A stretch of DNA of 64,000 bases. Source: Trichobilharzia regenti (Eukaryota; Platyhelminthes; Trematoda; Strigeidida; Schistosomatidae). Where the stretch lies: the NCBI GenBank assembly GCA_944472135.2, contig OX235265.1:57547112-57611111 (forward strand), in the 5' to 3' direction. Positions 32,101 to 47,100 of the stretch are shown here, piece after piece; positions within the stretch are counted from its first letter, which is position 1; each line of letters opens with the position of its first letter. Under the pieces are notes generated by a model. That model made no database searches and had not been told where the DNA came from. It saw only the letters and a list, made by a program, of their open reading frames with translations. The position numbers and the translations under genes were made by a program.

Positions 32101-35100
32101 TTATGAGGAGGAAAATAGGCCGATAGTAGTGCTGTAAGTCGCAAATTGGTAAGAGTCCGAATTTGTACGATAATAATTGAACTTGTATCTCAATGGATTA
32201 ATGATCAACGGGCTCACCACGTAACCTGAAGGTCCTGGGTTTGAGATCTCGGGCGGAGTGGGTACTGTCTAATAGTCTCAAACTGACGAAACAGTCACCC
32301 AGCACTCCATGGATTCTAATAGTTTGATATCTGGTGAAAGTTCGTATGATCTAACTTCAAATCAATCAGGTTAATGTAAACCAACACTTAGAAACACATG
32401 TTTAATGCTATTACCAGTGAAACTATCTCAAGGAGTCAAGTTAGAGGGTATGTTTAACTCGAACAGAATAATGAGGTGTCAACAACCACTACATTCTTAA
32501 CGACAGTTTTGTAACAGGTTTATCCAATATTCTAGAGGGAATATATCTTATTTGGAAGAATAAAAGTTAAAAGTATTACGCCTGTCACAATATTATCGTT
32601 CCTCTAAATTTTACGCAGTTGGTAAAGATCACATGTGTATGCCAACTTGGATACAAGTTGTCAAAAAAGAATGTTTCTTATTCAAACGATTTTCATTGGT
32701 ATCATAACACCGCCATAATCGCATTACAAGAAACGTGGTTGCATGAACTGTATGATGACAACCTTATCTCACTAAAGGACTTTATTTTATTTCGTCAAGA
32801 CCGTCAATGTTGTAATAAGAAAAATGGTGGTGGCGTTGCAACTTTTATTCACTCCAAATGGTCTGTCTCAAATAACGTCTGCTTCACCTTCTCAAATGAC
32901 TTCATTGACTGTATTACTGTCAAATGTCGCCCCAAACACCTCCAACCCCACAAACAATTCTATATTACAAACATGTACATTTCTCCTAGTTGCTCTCCAT
33001 CTGATCTATCTAATTTTGCTGATGAATTCACCATGTTTGCTGCTGCCAACTTCGACAACTCTCTATCCGTTATTACTGGAGACTTCAACACATCGGATTG
33101 CTCCTTTCTTGAAGCTCTTGGTCACACAAACATAGTCAAATTTCCCACTCGACTTGACAAAACACTCGACCTCGTTTTTACTAATGACGAAGGAGTATAT
33201 GAAACACGTAGACGTTCACCGATACATAACTCCGATCACTGCATTGTCCGCGTTTTGCCAAAAATATACAGCAAAACACATATTAAAATCTTCTCACACC
33301 TGTCTACGAAAGCACAAGAAAGATGCTACACATCTGACAACTTACTCAATCTAAGATGCATGTTAAAAGATACCAACTGGGATCTATTCTATGAAAGTAC
33401 ATTAGATGACTCAATCACCAATATAATGGATTATCTTAAGTTCTGCCTCGACATATGCTGTCCCAAACAAACACTGTTCAAACGCCTCGACCGCTTCTCG
33501 TCTCCCCGTCTCAAACAACTTCGCAGGCAAAAAGAAATGTTATATAAATGCAAAGACAAGTTAGGACTTAAAAAGATTAATGCTCAAATCAAATCTGAAA
33601 TCAAAAATCTTAATGCTATCTATAACCAAACACTTTTATCATGCAAATCTCCTAACAGCATGTGGAAACTTTTCAATGAAATTACTGGCAAAAGTAAGCG
33701 ATGTAATGTTTTTCCCTCTTGTGATGTTAATGCTCTTAATCTGTCTTTTTTACGCTCTCCTTCTACTATAACCACTTCTAACGTTACCAATCTTGTAGCT
33801 GATAACTTCCAGGACTTCAATACTCTCGATGTTTTGAAATGTCTTAAAACTCTTAAGCCCTCACATAGTCTTGGCCCTGATAGCATACCTGCATATGTTC
33901 TAAAACAATGTGCAGATGCTTTATGTTCTCCTCTAACTAATATACTAAATGCTTCTTTCTCCGAAAACGTTGTACCTGTTCCATGGAAAGACATTAAAAT
34001 AGTCCCTGTCCCTAAACCTGGAAATAGCAAGAACGTAAAGTTCAGACCCATCGCCATCACTTCCCCGTTTCTAAAGCTCATGGAAAAACTAGTACTTCTT
34101 AAACTCGAACCCTCCCTTAAAAGCTTCGAAGACCCCAAACAATTTGCCTACAGACAGGGTAGGAGTACTTTAGACGCTGCAGCCGTCTTACACAACAGTA
34201 TTATCTCATCATTAGACAAAGGTGCCAAATATGTCCGCTGCACGTTTCTTGACTTTACTTCTGCTTTCGACTCTGTACCTAGAAGTCTCTTGCTAAATAA
34301 GCTCTCCATGACACAAACCGAGTCCTGGGTCACTAACTGGTTGCATTCCTACTTTTCAAACAGAATGCAGTACACCGTATACAAAGGCCAATCCTCCTCT
34401 GCTGTGCTCACAGAAGCTGGTGTCCCCCAAGGTGCTGTACTCTCCCCACTTCTCTTTTCTTTCTTTCTACATGACCTACCGTCTTCAAATGACATTAACT
34501 TTGTCAAATATGCTGATGACCTAACTGTATCTTTACCTGTCAAATGTCAAAGTGACTGCTCTAAACTAAATGGCTTCTTATCGGAAATTAGCCAATGGTC
34601 CAAGGAAAACGGTCTAACCTTAAACCCCTCCAAATGCCAAACAGTTAATTTCACCCTTAGGCATAAATCTGACCTAAACAAACTGGTTAGCACTCACGAG
34701 GTGTGCAACATAGATGGCAGTGAAATAGAAACCAAGTCGGAAATTAAATACCTAGGCGTCACTCTATCTTCTGATCTTTCCTGGTCGTCTCATATCTTGA
34801 CGATTTCCAAGAAAATATACCGTCTTACCTTCTACATCAAGAAGTTAAGACATTCTGGTGTAACCCAACCCTTACTCCTACAATTTGTTAACTCCCGTAT
34901 TCTGCCTATTATTCTCTATTGCTCCCCCTTAGTCTTTCCTGGGCTATTGAAGAAAGACTATACCTTATTACGTAGGATGTTAAAGGTTGTCAGCAGGGTA
35001 AGCAGTTTGCCACTTAGCCAGCTTGTTAACATTCTGGTGGACAGGCACATGGACTCATGTGAAAAATGGGCGAAATCCATTTTATCTGACTCACAACACC

Positions 35101-38100
35101 CTCTACATTCACAACTCTCCCCATGTATCTCTTCAGGGAAAACAAGAAGCCTATATAGGAAACTATATGCCCGCACTAGTAAGTACAAAAACTCATCCAT
35201 ACCCTACCTAGCTCGTGTTCTGTGCGATAAAGAATGCATCAGGCATGAAACCTTTAACTTATTAAATAGTCAGTAGAACCAATGGATCTCGTCTTTCCAA
35301 CTCACATCATTTATAGGTACAACGTTTTCTCGCTCTTCATTCTGTATTTATTTTTGTTATGTGCTGTTTTGTTTCTCTCTTCCTTGCAAACTCTACTTAA
35401 AACATTCTTGTTCGTTCTTTCACACTCTGTACATCTCGAACATTTTGCTATCGCTTACGCCAGTAAATATGCTAGTAGTATCTACTTTTCTAACACCTTC
35501 AAACACTTTAATTTTGGCTTTGCTACCGACATACTAATATGTTGTTGAGATAACTTTAAACTATGTAGAACTTTATTTATTGTTAATGTAAAAAACTGGA
35601 TGCAATATTGTAGTAAAATGCTGAGAATTCCATTCTGTATCACAAGTACTGATTTGGAATAAAGCTTATGTTATGTTATGTTATGATAATGCGCCGTTGA
35701 AATACAACACCTACTCTTATACTACGAATTGTAAACTACATTCCTGTGACCTGTTTTACGGTATAGATCATCTAGAATTGAATAGTTTACAAAATACAAC
35801 TTTGGAATGCACTGTTGAATGATATATGGCTTTAATTGCAATTAATAGTGTTCTCTGAGCTGGTTGGTTTAGTTGCGGAGCTTTCGTCGTCTTATCCTAA
35901 ATAATTCGCTGAAGATGTCGTCCAGAAAGACGACGAAAGCTCCGCAACTAAACCAACCAGCTCAGAGAACACTATTAATTGCAAATCATCCACCTGAGTT
36001 ACAAATCTTTTCTATTATATGGCTTTAATCTTAGTGGGAACATGAGATTTTTCCTGAGGATTGGACTTTTATACGATTACCAACTACATCATGTATGGTG
36101 TTCACTGCTAACATTTACAATACTAAATGTCTATCAATATTGAATATAATATAGCATAGATGCATGTATGCACGTTACTTGCGCAGTCATTATTATAATA
36201 ATTATTATTATGCAATAACAAACTTTAAACAAAAAGCAACATAAACACTAATTTACCGAGAATTTCGGGTTACGCAACAGAAACAGATTGCGTAATCGTG
36301 TAATCTCCCTTGCCACTGTATTAACAATCAGCTGCGAGTATTTAGAGCTTGTGTAAAACAATATATCCATCAGTGTATCATTTGTAAACTGTCGTAGTTT
36401 CGGTATACTACCCAGTGTGATTTGTTCCAACTGTTTATCTAACCCAGTTACAGTATCTGAGTGCAATTCATCATGCCATAGAATAGGCAAAAATTCTACA
36501 CGATATGGATGATGTGGAAAGTGTGATTGACTCAACTGTTTTGCTGTACGCCTGAAGAGATAAATATAAAGAGGGGAGGGGGATAAAAAAGGGAGAAAAA
36601 CTGCAGGATCACAGCCACATAACGAAAAAAGTAAGTTAGAGAGTAATGATAAAAGAAACTAAAATAAAGGATAAAAATCTGTGACTGAAGGAGGGAGGGG
36701 AATGAAATTCACAGAAATAAGCCGTCCGCCGGAGTTATAAATCTTTATCTCCATGATTTCAAACTACGCTATATATTTTACATAACATTTTTAATAAATA
36801 CTGGGAAGAAGCCGTAGCTATCACAAAAAGGCACAGATTAACTTTACACTGTTAAATAAATGGCACAGCTTCATTCACCCACTGATTGAATTGCACTGTA
36901 TATACAATAGTTTGTTCTCTACCACCCAAACATACTCTAACTGAACATAATCCCAACGTCCAGTCTGACGACTGAAGTGGGACTGAGTGATCGAAAATTA
37001 AGTTATATTATTAATCTGGCTGAAAACCGTTACTGGAAAAATTACAATGTTATAGCTTTGACGGTGCATGGCACAAAGAACAACAAGGAACTCCGGCAGT
37101 CAACAAGCCAGTAAATATGCGGAAGGAATTGGCGGTTGAGTGACACTACGTTCCCGGCCCCCGACTTGAACCCAAATGGAAAGCGACGAGTTGGGTGACC
37201 GAGGGTAACACATACAAGAGATCATGCTAAGAAGGGTCAGGGCTTATAGGCAGTCAGTCATGAAGCCAGGTTAAGGACAGTGTGTCACAGACATGTGCTG
37301 CTGAAGCCCTATGTTTCACTAACAACCCAATGAAGAAATAACACTATAATAACAGCTTAGACGCATCCATACTATACCTTCATTCTGACTATGGTATCAT
37401 CTAATACAATCCACTTTACTTTTTCTTCATATATCTCCTGATATTTTCGAAAAACCTCTCTCTCTTCTGTGTACATCACTCGCCAGCAGATTAGTCACCG
37501 AGACATATGTAGCTATGAGGACATTTCTACATGAACAAATTACAAAAGGCGCGGTCCCACAGGAGGCCTAACCGATGTGAAGATTATCACTTATTAATCC
37601 TAAGGTAACCCACTTTCACGATAATGTGCTACGATTCAAGCAATTGATTTCATTTCCATAATACGACCACATACGTCACTACCTGTTGGCTCTTTCGTGC
37701 TGGTTATTGATGCCAGAGCAAAAAGAATAGTAGGAACTGTGATGTTACAAGTAGCCCATGACGAAAAGTGGGGAACCACTAACGTCAGTAGGAAACTAGA
37801 CAAATACCACCCTATTATTTTGCGGAAACCCGAAGGGAAATGCTATTACTTTACTCAAATTTGACACTTGTTTTTTCTCAGATTTTTTGTACGAAAACCA
37901 CAAATTACTATGCAGTATGTTAAACAATTTAATGATAAGAATAAGAGAATGAAAGAGATCACTTTCTAAATGAAAATTAACAGCGCACTCAGAATTGAGC
38001 GAAAAAATACTAGACAAATGTTTTAGAAGGTCACTGGCACGCAAATACACACGCACAAAGTCGCATTCCATAGCCTAATAAGCAAGTCAAATCAATGATA

Positions 38101-38130
38101 TTCCGTCACTTGCATAAGCTCATAATAAGC

Positions 38131-38193
<63 letters not shown>

Positions 38194-41100
38194 GATCATC
38201 TCAGTATAAATAATCACAACATTAGTAACTGGTCCTTATGTTTTTGCTATCATTTGATGTTTATACCATGCAGAGTGGTGCGACCAAAATTAGAATATGA
38301 ATCCTTATGTGCTGAAATCTTTTCGCTTGATTTAGTAGACGTGATTCAAGTACTTTATCCTTCCGGCAATATGGGCATCATGTACATAAATGAAGTAAAA
38401 CATTGTGTGAGTGACTTGATATGATTATGAGCAATAATTTGTGCTCGAAACGTCATTAGTTAATATTACTGCACAACACTGTGTGATTTATTAAAATAAA
38501 ATCTTATCCATAATGGGGTTACACTCTACCACAGTTTCATACTTATATCAATAAAGGCATCGAGAGATATGCCACACTTTAAGAGATGAGATGCCACCAA
38601 AATAGGTGGTTTTTTAGGGGGTTGACTCTCCAAGCCTTTCGCTTGAAGTCTGACCCGCACGACAGCAAAGCAGCGTCAACAACTGCATTCCGATGGTTGC
38701 CACCATCCAAAATAGGTTCATACACGAATTGTTCTTTTTGGATTCTGGAGCCTATGTACATTATACCTTTAGAATAAAGGTTTCAAAACTCCATTGAATG
38801 GACATGCATGCCTACTGGTTTGGGAATAAGCACTGGACAATTGAACTCACCGTTCCATTTTTGTGAGTGACATCATTCAACTAAACTTACCTAGACAAGA
38901 CTATGAACGCGTGGTCACACAGGAGAATTTCGAAGGCAAGACAGAAGTCCATTCATCCTCAGCCACAACAGATCGTTCAAAAGAAACGAGGGACAAGAAA
39001 ACCTAAGGTAAGCAGAACACGCTTAGTGCAGTTATGTTAAAAATTTATGACTGTGCACGTAATTAAGACTACCAGTGTGCATAAACAACCTAACAAATTA
39101 TCTATTTCCTCTCCCCCTTCTTAAGATTCTTATGTAAAATAAAGTAAAAATATATCTACCATAATTTTTCCTGTTATCCATAATTACACATATCCTTTTA
39201 TACTTACCTCATATCATTGACACATTCAATTAAACCTTGTCCTTTTAAATTGTACATTGAACCAATACCGTGTACAATAAAAAATAATTGATCGATTGGC
39301 TTATAATCACCTTCATCAATCTGCTCCATTAAGTGTTCAGTTAAACCACGATGTATGTGACAAAGACGGCCTTCAAATACTTGACCGGTTAAATTCACCT
39401 CTTGTGATAACTGACTTTGATTTAATTGAAATAAGGGTGAAGAAGAGCTGGCGACAACACGACTCTCTGAATTAGTTGAAGTAAAGTCATAAGGCCATGC
39501 TAAATACTGTATCATTGACTGATAAAAAAGTGGTTGACACAAAGAAAGAAAAGTAAAACGAATTACCCCAACAAAGCTTCAGCGTCTTTCAAAAAAGTAT
39601 ATTAAATGAGAAGCCACAAGCAAAATCAGATGTTATCGTAAATTGATGACTGAGGGATACGAAACAGCTGCATTATTGCCCCTGGAATATCAGTCTAGCG
39701 CTCGATACATTGGACTAAGATAACCAATAGATTAGGAGCTTGTGTGGATATCCGTATTCTGATGTGACTGTTACCTCTGTTTCCAATTTATTCGTCGTCT
39801 CAGGTCTGTTAAATCAAGACTGAAAAAAATTTCTTTATAGGTGAAAATACGACAGAGAATTTTGAGGAATCGACTATCCTGACAATTGAGAAAAACATTT
39901 TTTCGGACTGAGCTACGAACTCATTTTTCCAATCAAGAATAAGTAGCGAATATATGAAGGATGAACTGGCACTTTGGACCACTGCGATGTTTGTTTATTA
40001 TTTTGCTCGCCCCTGTTCAACTAGTTATATGGTCTGGGGTTCGAGCCCGCGCCGACGCACACCTGATATCTATGGTCGGCCTGCAAAATTTGGGCTACCG
40101 ATATCCATGCTGAAAATTCCATACTTGTACCAAAAATACAGTGTGGAATTAAGCTGTAAATCAAAATAAACTAAATAAATATTGACCGCACCAAGACCAC
40201 ACTTTCCAAATGCATCTCTGAAAACTACCCGGTAATTTCATGAAGAGAACAATGCAAGTTAATTGCTACCTCGATTTCCGAACATCTCTTGGAACCAGGC
40301 CACACAGCGCCATTGAAGATCTATTATGAAATAATCTACAAAGTAAGCCTAAATGCAGCAAGAAGTGTTAGGTTTCGACACTTGTGTTTCGAGGAAGTGG
40401 TATTGATCTGTTAACACAATCTTCAAATATGTATTCAGAAAAGGTTTGTACAGTCTCTCATTTTACTTTCTATTTGTTTTCTTTCACCTTTAGTAAGTCG
40501 ATACTATCACTCTTGCAAGTCCCTATAACGCATTTTACTAATTATTTTTCTCATCTTTTTCACATTTGCCACGTCAAAACTCAATCGCCTTGTTTCTTAT
40601 CTAATAAAAATTTTCACCTTATCAAACCCTTACTTCCATTGTGTTATTTATGACTGCGTATCTTCTCTTTACCTTTACAAACCACTTCTTAATAGCTCTA
40701 TCAGTTAAATCACACTCCTCCCCGAACTACTCAGTAAATAGATTCCTATACGTCTAAGTAAATAGAAGTACGATTGTACAACTTTTGAAGATTAATTCTT
40801 CGATAAAGAACTATTTCTTCGTCCATTCATTCTCCATGACCCAATGAATACTGTCAGTCTTCCTTTCATCAAATCAAAAATGCTTTAAACATCTTCACTA
40901 ACAAAAATGGAAACACATTTGTATGCAAAACTAAATATTACATTTGTAGCCACCGCATAATTACGAAATTCACCTACGGTAACACACAAACTGCTAGTGA
41001 ACAACAGTTCCACAGATACTACTGTACTCAAACTTTAAATGATATTCTCGGAAGTATTTCGTCGAAATCGTGATTATCCCCAAATAAATCAGAGTGGACC

Positions 41101-44100
41101 TACAACAACGCTTGACAAACCAGAATCATTTCCTGAGCTTACAATTCAATCTGAAAAATGATTGCATAGGAGGCGATAAATACGATATTCTTCTTTGACA
41201 TTGTAGACTTAAAAAAGCTTTAAAGAGAAAAAGAAAAGATTCCTTCCATTTAAAAAGCCTAGATCTATAGTGTTTTTTTGTTTTGAGTTAACAGATACTC
41301 ATTTCAGATGTGACTTCATGATATTGGTTGGATTCTGACTAATTGCAAACATAACAATAAATAAAAAGACGTTCGTGAAAATAACCTAACCTTTCATTGC
41401 GATAATAACTAGAAAGTTAAATATTACTTAGAACGCTATTTCAGTAAAAAAACTATTTTAATAAATAAACGATTCCCATATATCCTGTAAGCTAAACACT
41501 TATTGGAATTTGTTTATTAGGCGGACAGTAGATTGAAAAGGTTCAAACTCACTGCTGAATGGTTGTAAGTCAAAAAAATATACTTGAACTAAATAGTTGG
41601 AGCGCAACACAGACTGATAGATAAAATATATGAAATCTAACGAATTCATCAAAAGAAAAGGTTCCATACAATAAATAGCTTCTAGACAGACACACACTAT
41701 TTTGATAAAGTGTCTCGGTGGTACAGCGGAGGAATGCTCACCAATCACGCAAGTGGTTGAGGTTCGATCCCAGGCCGACGCACTCAACCTAGCCTAGTTA
41801 ACTAGCTTGCTAGTTTTATAGCCGGTCCTAAACTCCGGTCCAAAGAGGGGGGTTGGGCGTGGGGCTAGAAACCCTACACCACAAAAGCTATCAGACTGCT
41901 GAAGAAACTTCAAGGCACAAAAATCATATAAAAAATACAAAAATTCAAATAATAATCTTATACACCGCTGGAAACGGAGAGGCGAAATGACACAGCAGAA
42001 TGATGAAAACCTTCGGGAAGCCAGTCAGCCAGCCGATACATACTCTCGATGAAAACAAAAATAAAAATGGGGAGATGGAATGTACGTACAGTGTACTAGA
42101 CTAGGAGGGCTGCCCAGATAGCCAAAGAAATGCGAAGATATGGCATACAAGTGCTGGGTATCTAGGAGAGCAGATGGAACAGATGTCGATTATAAAACTG
42201 TCGATTGGAGAGTCAGTAATCTACTTCGGTCACATAAAAGACAACCACGAGCACAATCAGGCAGTGAGTCATCATCATGATGTCAACAATGGCAGCCGAC
42301 GCCCTAATGAAGTGGTAAGTGAGACCCTCCTCCAGGATTATGACATCAAGATTCAACTCAGAAGGAAAGAAGGAAGGAAGGTTACAATTATCCAATGCTA
42401 CGCACAGTGCTACAAACAACACAAAACAAGAGAAGGCAGGTTTCTATAAACTACCACAAACAGTAGTGGACAACATCCGCAATGGCGATATTAAAATACT
42501 TATGGGCGGTATGAACGCACGCCAAACTGGAGGCTGAGAAAACAGGAAGGCAACTCATCATGGGTCGAGAGGCTCTCCCGGCAGAATTCTGCATCTTCAA
42601 TGATTTGGTGATCGGAGGCAGCGTATACAAGCACAACGATATACACATGCATTGTGTCTGACGGACACACCAAAAATCAGATACATTTCTTCCGAATGCT
42701 GCTCAAGGAAGTGGCGATACAGCCAGTCTACTGGACACAAAGTCTAGAAGGGGAGGAAGGGAGGAGGACCATCATCTAGTTCAAGGAACCTCCAAGGTGA
42801 AGCTGAAATCCCTCGAAAAAACTGGAGAAAGGCTACAATTCAAGTCCGACACTCAGAAACTGAAGGACAAAACCACAAGGGATGCCTTCGCTACACATCA
42901 AATCAGAGCAAAGTCGGAGACATGACATAGCATCAGTGAGGAAACATGAGTGGAAGAACATTGAAAATAACTCTCCAAAGGTGGTTTTCAAGCAAACGTA
43001 GACAACTATGCGAGGAAGAAAGAAGAGACAAGACAAGGAACGACTCTCAGCAGACACCTACCTGGAAGCCAATAGAAGAGAGGAAACCAGGATGGTGAAA
43101 GAGATGACTCAATACGAAGATGGATAAAAGGAGGAGAAACTGAGTTAAATGTACACTACACTGAATAAGGAAAAGAACAAGAGTGCTAGGAGAGACAAAA
43201 GACAATTCTGCGACACACTGGTCAGAAACTGAAACACAACAGGCGGGACGCAGGTGCAGAAACCTAAGCACATTTTATCAGATAACCAGGTCTCTATCAG
43301 GAAAGAGATCAACCGAAATGATGAAATCCATGGATGTTCTAGAAAACCTGATTATCAAGAAGGAGAAACAAATAGGACAATGGGGAAATCACTTTGAAGG
43401 ACTCTTGAATCGACCATCACCTGCAACTACCATTGTCAAGAGATACCACCACCAACGCCACGCACACAACTGTCTGCTGGTTGACACTTATCCATCGACA
43501 AAGCAGAAATCTTGAATGCGACCGAGCTGCTGAACTCCAGCCGCGAAGTCTACCAGGGCCAGACGGAATTCCCATAAACCGCAGTACTGAGGACGAACTC
43601 ACAGACTACGGCAGATGTTGGAAGGAAGCAAAAGTACCTACCGATTGAAAGGAAGGTTTGCTACCTTATCAAGCTAACAAAGAGGGGAGACTTAGGCCTC
43701 AGGCTGCAAGAAGTGGTGTGTAATAAGGTTCTTCTCCACGCCAGGTAAAACACTATGTCGTGTCATCCTGGGGGGAATAAGAGATGTACATGATGCAGAA
43801 CTCCACCCCTCACCGGAACAAGCTGGATTCAGGAAAGGCAAATCATGTACTGATCAAATTGCATCTCTACACATCGTGACCACAAAACAAAGCATAGGAT
43901 GGCAGGAAAACTCCACCTCAACTTCATCGACTTCTATAGGGCCTTCGACAGACAGTGGTGACCGAGAAGTAATTTGGAAACTATTTCAGCACAATTCTTT
44001 ATCGACTCCATTCATCAGCCAGCTATATTACAATGCCACGTGTCTGTCAGGTGATTCACAACGGAAAATGAACTCAACCAGTAGTTCGAAGTGAATGCTG

Positions 44101-47100
44101 GAGTAAGAAAAGCCGACTGCCTATTGTCAGCGATGATATTGTTAATTCTGGTGGACCGGATTATGCGTCAGACTGCGCGACGGGAGTGAGAATGTGGGAA
44201 CACGTTGGACCGCCAATAAGAAGACTCTGTCGGTGGCATAGCGGTTAGGACGCTCGCCGACCAGACACATGGTCCGGGGTTCGATCCCCAGCCGACGCAC
44301 TCCTTCGCCTTGCTAAGCCAGAAAAGTGATGGTAAAGAGGGAAAGGTTGGGCATGATGCTAGCAACCCCATCCTGTAAAATAAACACTGCTACAGAAACT
44401 TCAAGCCACTAGCTTGAGGCCCTATGTTCTACTGGGAACGTGAGGGAAAAAAAAGATCTGGACTTTGCAGGTGGATGATTCACGTTTAACGTCACGTAAA
44501 CTCGAAGACTTACAGACGGCGAAGACAGGACTCTAGGTGAACATAGAGAAGACAGAGGTGGTGATGATAACCAAACAACAGAAGCAACAGTAACAACGGC
44601 CAGCACCAATCACCATCAAAGAGAGGGGTTTGATAGGGGTTACTTCATTAACTTATCCAAGCAGGAAGCCATGTTTCGACTACAGACACTAGGAACGGAT
44701 ATAGATGTCCAAACCAGCCAGAATCGGAATGGTAAGATATGCCTTCATCAATCTGAAACCAGGTTGGAAATCTTCTGCACTCACACAGCATAGAGGACAA
44801 GATTCGGATTTTCAACACCAGCATGAGGTCAGTCAGTCACTTCTTCTATTCTGCTCAGAAACTTGCACTGCGTGTCACGAAAAGCATTTCCAACAGCCAG
44901 TTGCAGACTCTTATCAACAGCTGCCACCTTCGCTAGCTCCATACTGAACATCAGATGGCTGGTCAGCCAGGAAGAATTAGCAACAATAAACTCTGGCTGG
45001 GAACAAACCAACCAATAGCCGATTGTATAACAAGTATGTAGGAGAAAATGGAGATGGATCAGGCACACACTACTGAGGTCGTAGAATAACATCGTGCCCA
45101 AAGAAGGCCATCTTTCGAGTGGCATCCGAATGAAGGGAGACGGGTGGGTCATCAGTGAGTGGGTGACATGGAGGAGATCGTGTGACGAGGAGGAGATGAG
45201 AGATTATTGGAAATAGTGGACCCAGCTGAAGAGGACTGCAGAAAATAGAGCAATGTGGAGATGTGTTATTGAAGCCCAATGTTAAACTTGGAACCCAAGG
45301 GATTATTATTAGTAATAGTATAATTATGATAAAAGATCGAACCACACAATATGTAATACATCTTACAGGTGTAGACTGTCCACCAAACGATAACTACTAC
45401 AATTCAAAGTTTTTCGATAAACCTAAGTAAAACGGTACTATTCTATGCTCTGTTAATTGGCAAAAACAGTTTGATCCATGTGTACAGGGCACGTTGTGCA
45501 TCCATAGTTCAAAGGTAAAATGCTGGTCAGCTAGGCAAAACGTCCAAGGTTAGACACCCGGCCGACGCACTACTGAACCTTGTATAACCAGTGGTATACC
45601 CGGGAAAGACGGAAGTTTGGATGTGACATCAGCAATCCCACAAAAATTACAATACCGTTACAGAAACATCAAAGCGTAACGCCCCATGATCTACTCGCAA
45701 CACAAGGAATGAAAAAATTGTGCACGTTGGAGCCAATCATGAAGACGCATCTGTAGTGGTGAAAAAACTAATATCTCCTTCATGCATATTGTTGGCGGTA
45801 AGCGTATACAGATCAGTTACTAGTCTAGTGTAATCAACAAAGTGACACATGAATTATCATTTTAGAATGTAGATGTGCAAGTTATAAACTTACTTGTGGA
45901 CTATAGAAAATAAATACATCATTACCACCACGTCTATCTTCTGATGGCAGCTCAAAACGTTTACCCCATTGACCTTGTTCTACACTCAGTTTATACTGAG
46001 CTTCCAATAGATCACATATTCGCTCGGAAAAAGGCAATACACGTGATTCACCCTGAGGTCTGAAACAAGGAATCGAATCTTTCTTATGAGAAATAATTAA
46101 TACAACTGAGCACATGGTTAAGATCGAAATTAATAGAAAATAGAAACAAGGGATGGCGACCATAGCTGAAGGTGGCGCCAGCTATTGTGAATCGGAAGAA
46201 ATCAGAATTCAAGGGAATGGCCATTAGACTTCCGACACAGCGGTTCATTGGTAAACAGGCTGGCCCCGTAACCTGAAGTTCCTGAGTTCGGTCATGGGTA
46301 CATACTGCCGAAAAGTAGCAAGCTAGGAGGAAATAACTAACCAGTCCTCCATGCTTTTTAATAGTTCTCCATCTAATATTAGTTCGCGATCTAGCTTGGA
46401 ATCAATCAAACTTTTGCAAACCAAGGACTGAAAATGATGGAATCAATTTGATTGGTTAAATCTTATATTTCCCCTGAAGATTACTTTGTGTCAGGGTTCT
46501 TATGGCATTAATTGCTAGAAATCAGTTACGCAGTTCATATTTCTCATACAACAGGGTGTGGGCTACAAACATTGACGGTTGATGCTACCCAGGGTCCTAG
46601 GTTGAAGTACCTGAAGCGGCGCGTTCGAAACCAAGACCCGTAAGTCGAAGGTCGACTTTTTGAGCCACACACACTACACACCATTTTTCATGATGCTGCT
46701 GAACTTCTCAGTCTCAAAGAGACGAGGAAAAACCTAGAACTATCTTCTGGATTGAAAATCAAATGATTTAACTTAATAGAACACGGCTTAGCAATGAACC
46801 AAGTGTAAATAAGCCTCTCTTATATTCATGAATTATGTGAAATTTTTCTACGCAAAAACCCGAATCAGTAAATAGACTTTTTAGAGTTATTCAATAACAA
46901 CAGGTAACCATTCATTCTACTGGTAGCGTTGTAAAGGAAAAGATTTGCCGCAAAACAGTACAACGTAGTAATGAAATAAAATACAAAATAATTTTCACAA
47001 GTGACAGATGAAAATGGCATGCAGTTGAACTTTTAAGCTACTCGATAAGCATGAGTAGTATTATTATATTTACGATAAATCGTTCCTTGCATTCCGAGTG

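Noticed and set aside
33620..34138. 172-codon minus-strand ORF
   Set aside because: Shadow of the LINE RT on the other strand; no motif of its own.
36241..36250. Reading exon 6 through to the stop beyond its donor
   Set aside because: The next exon (31931) joins in phase at GTAAAT and restores the GHSLG region in the right place.
44222..44292. A functional tRNA gene
   Set aside because: It has tRNA-like boxes, but the anticodon loop has the wrong size, the acceptor stem is short and the same text recurs as the head of dispersed SINEs.
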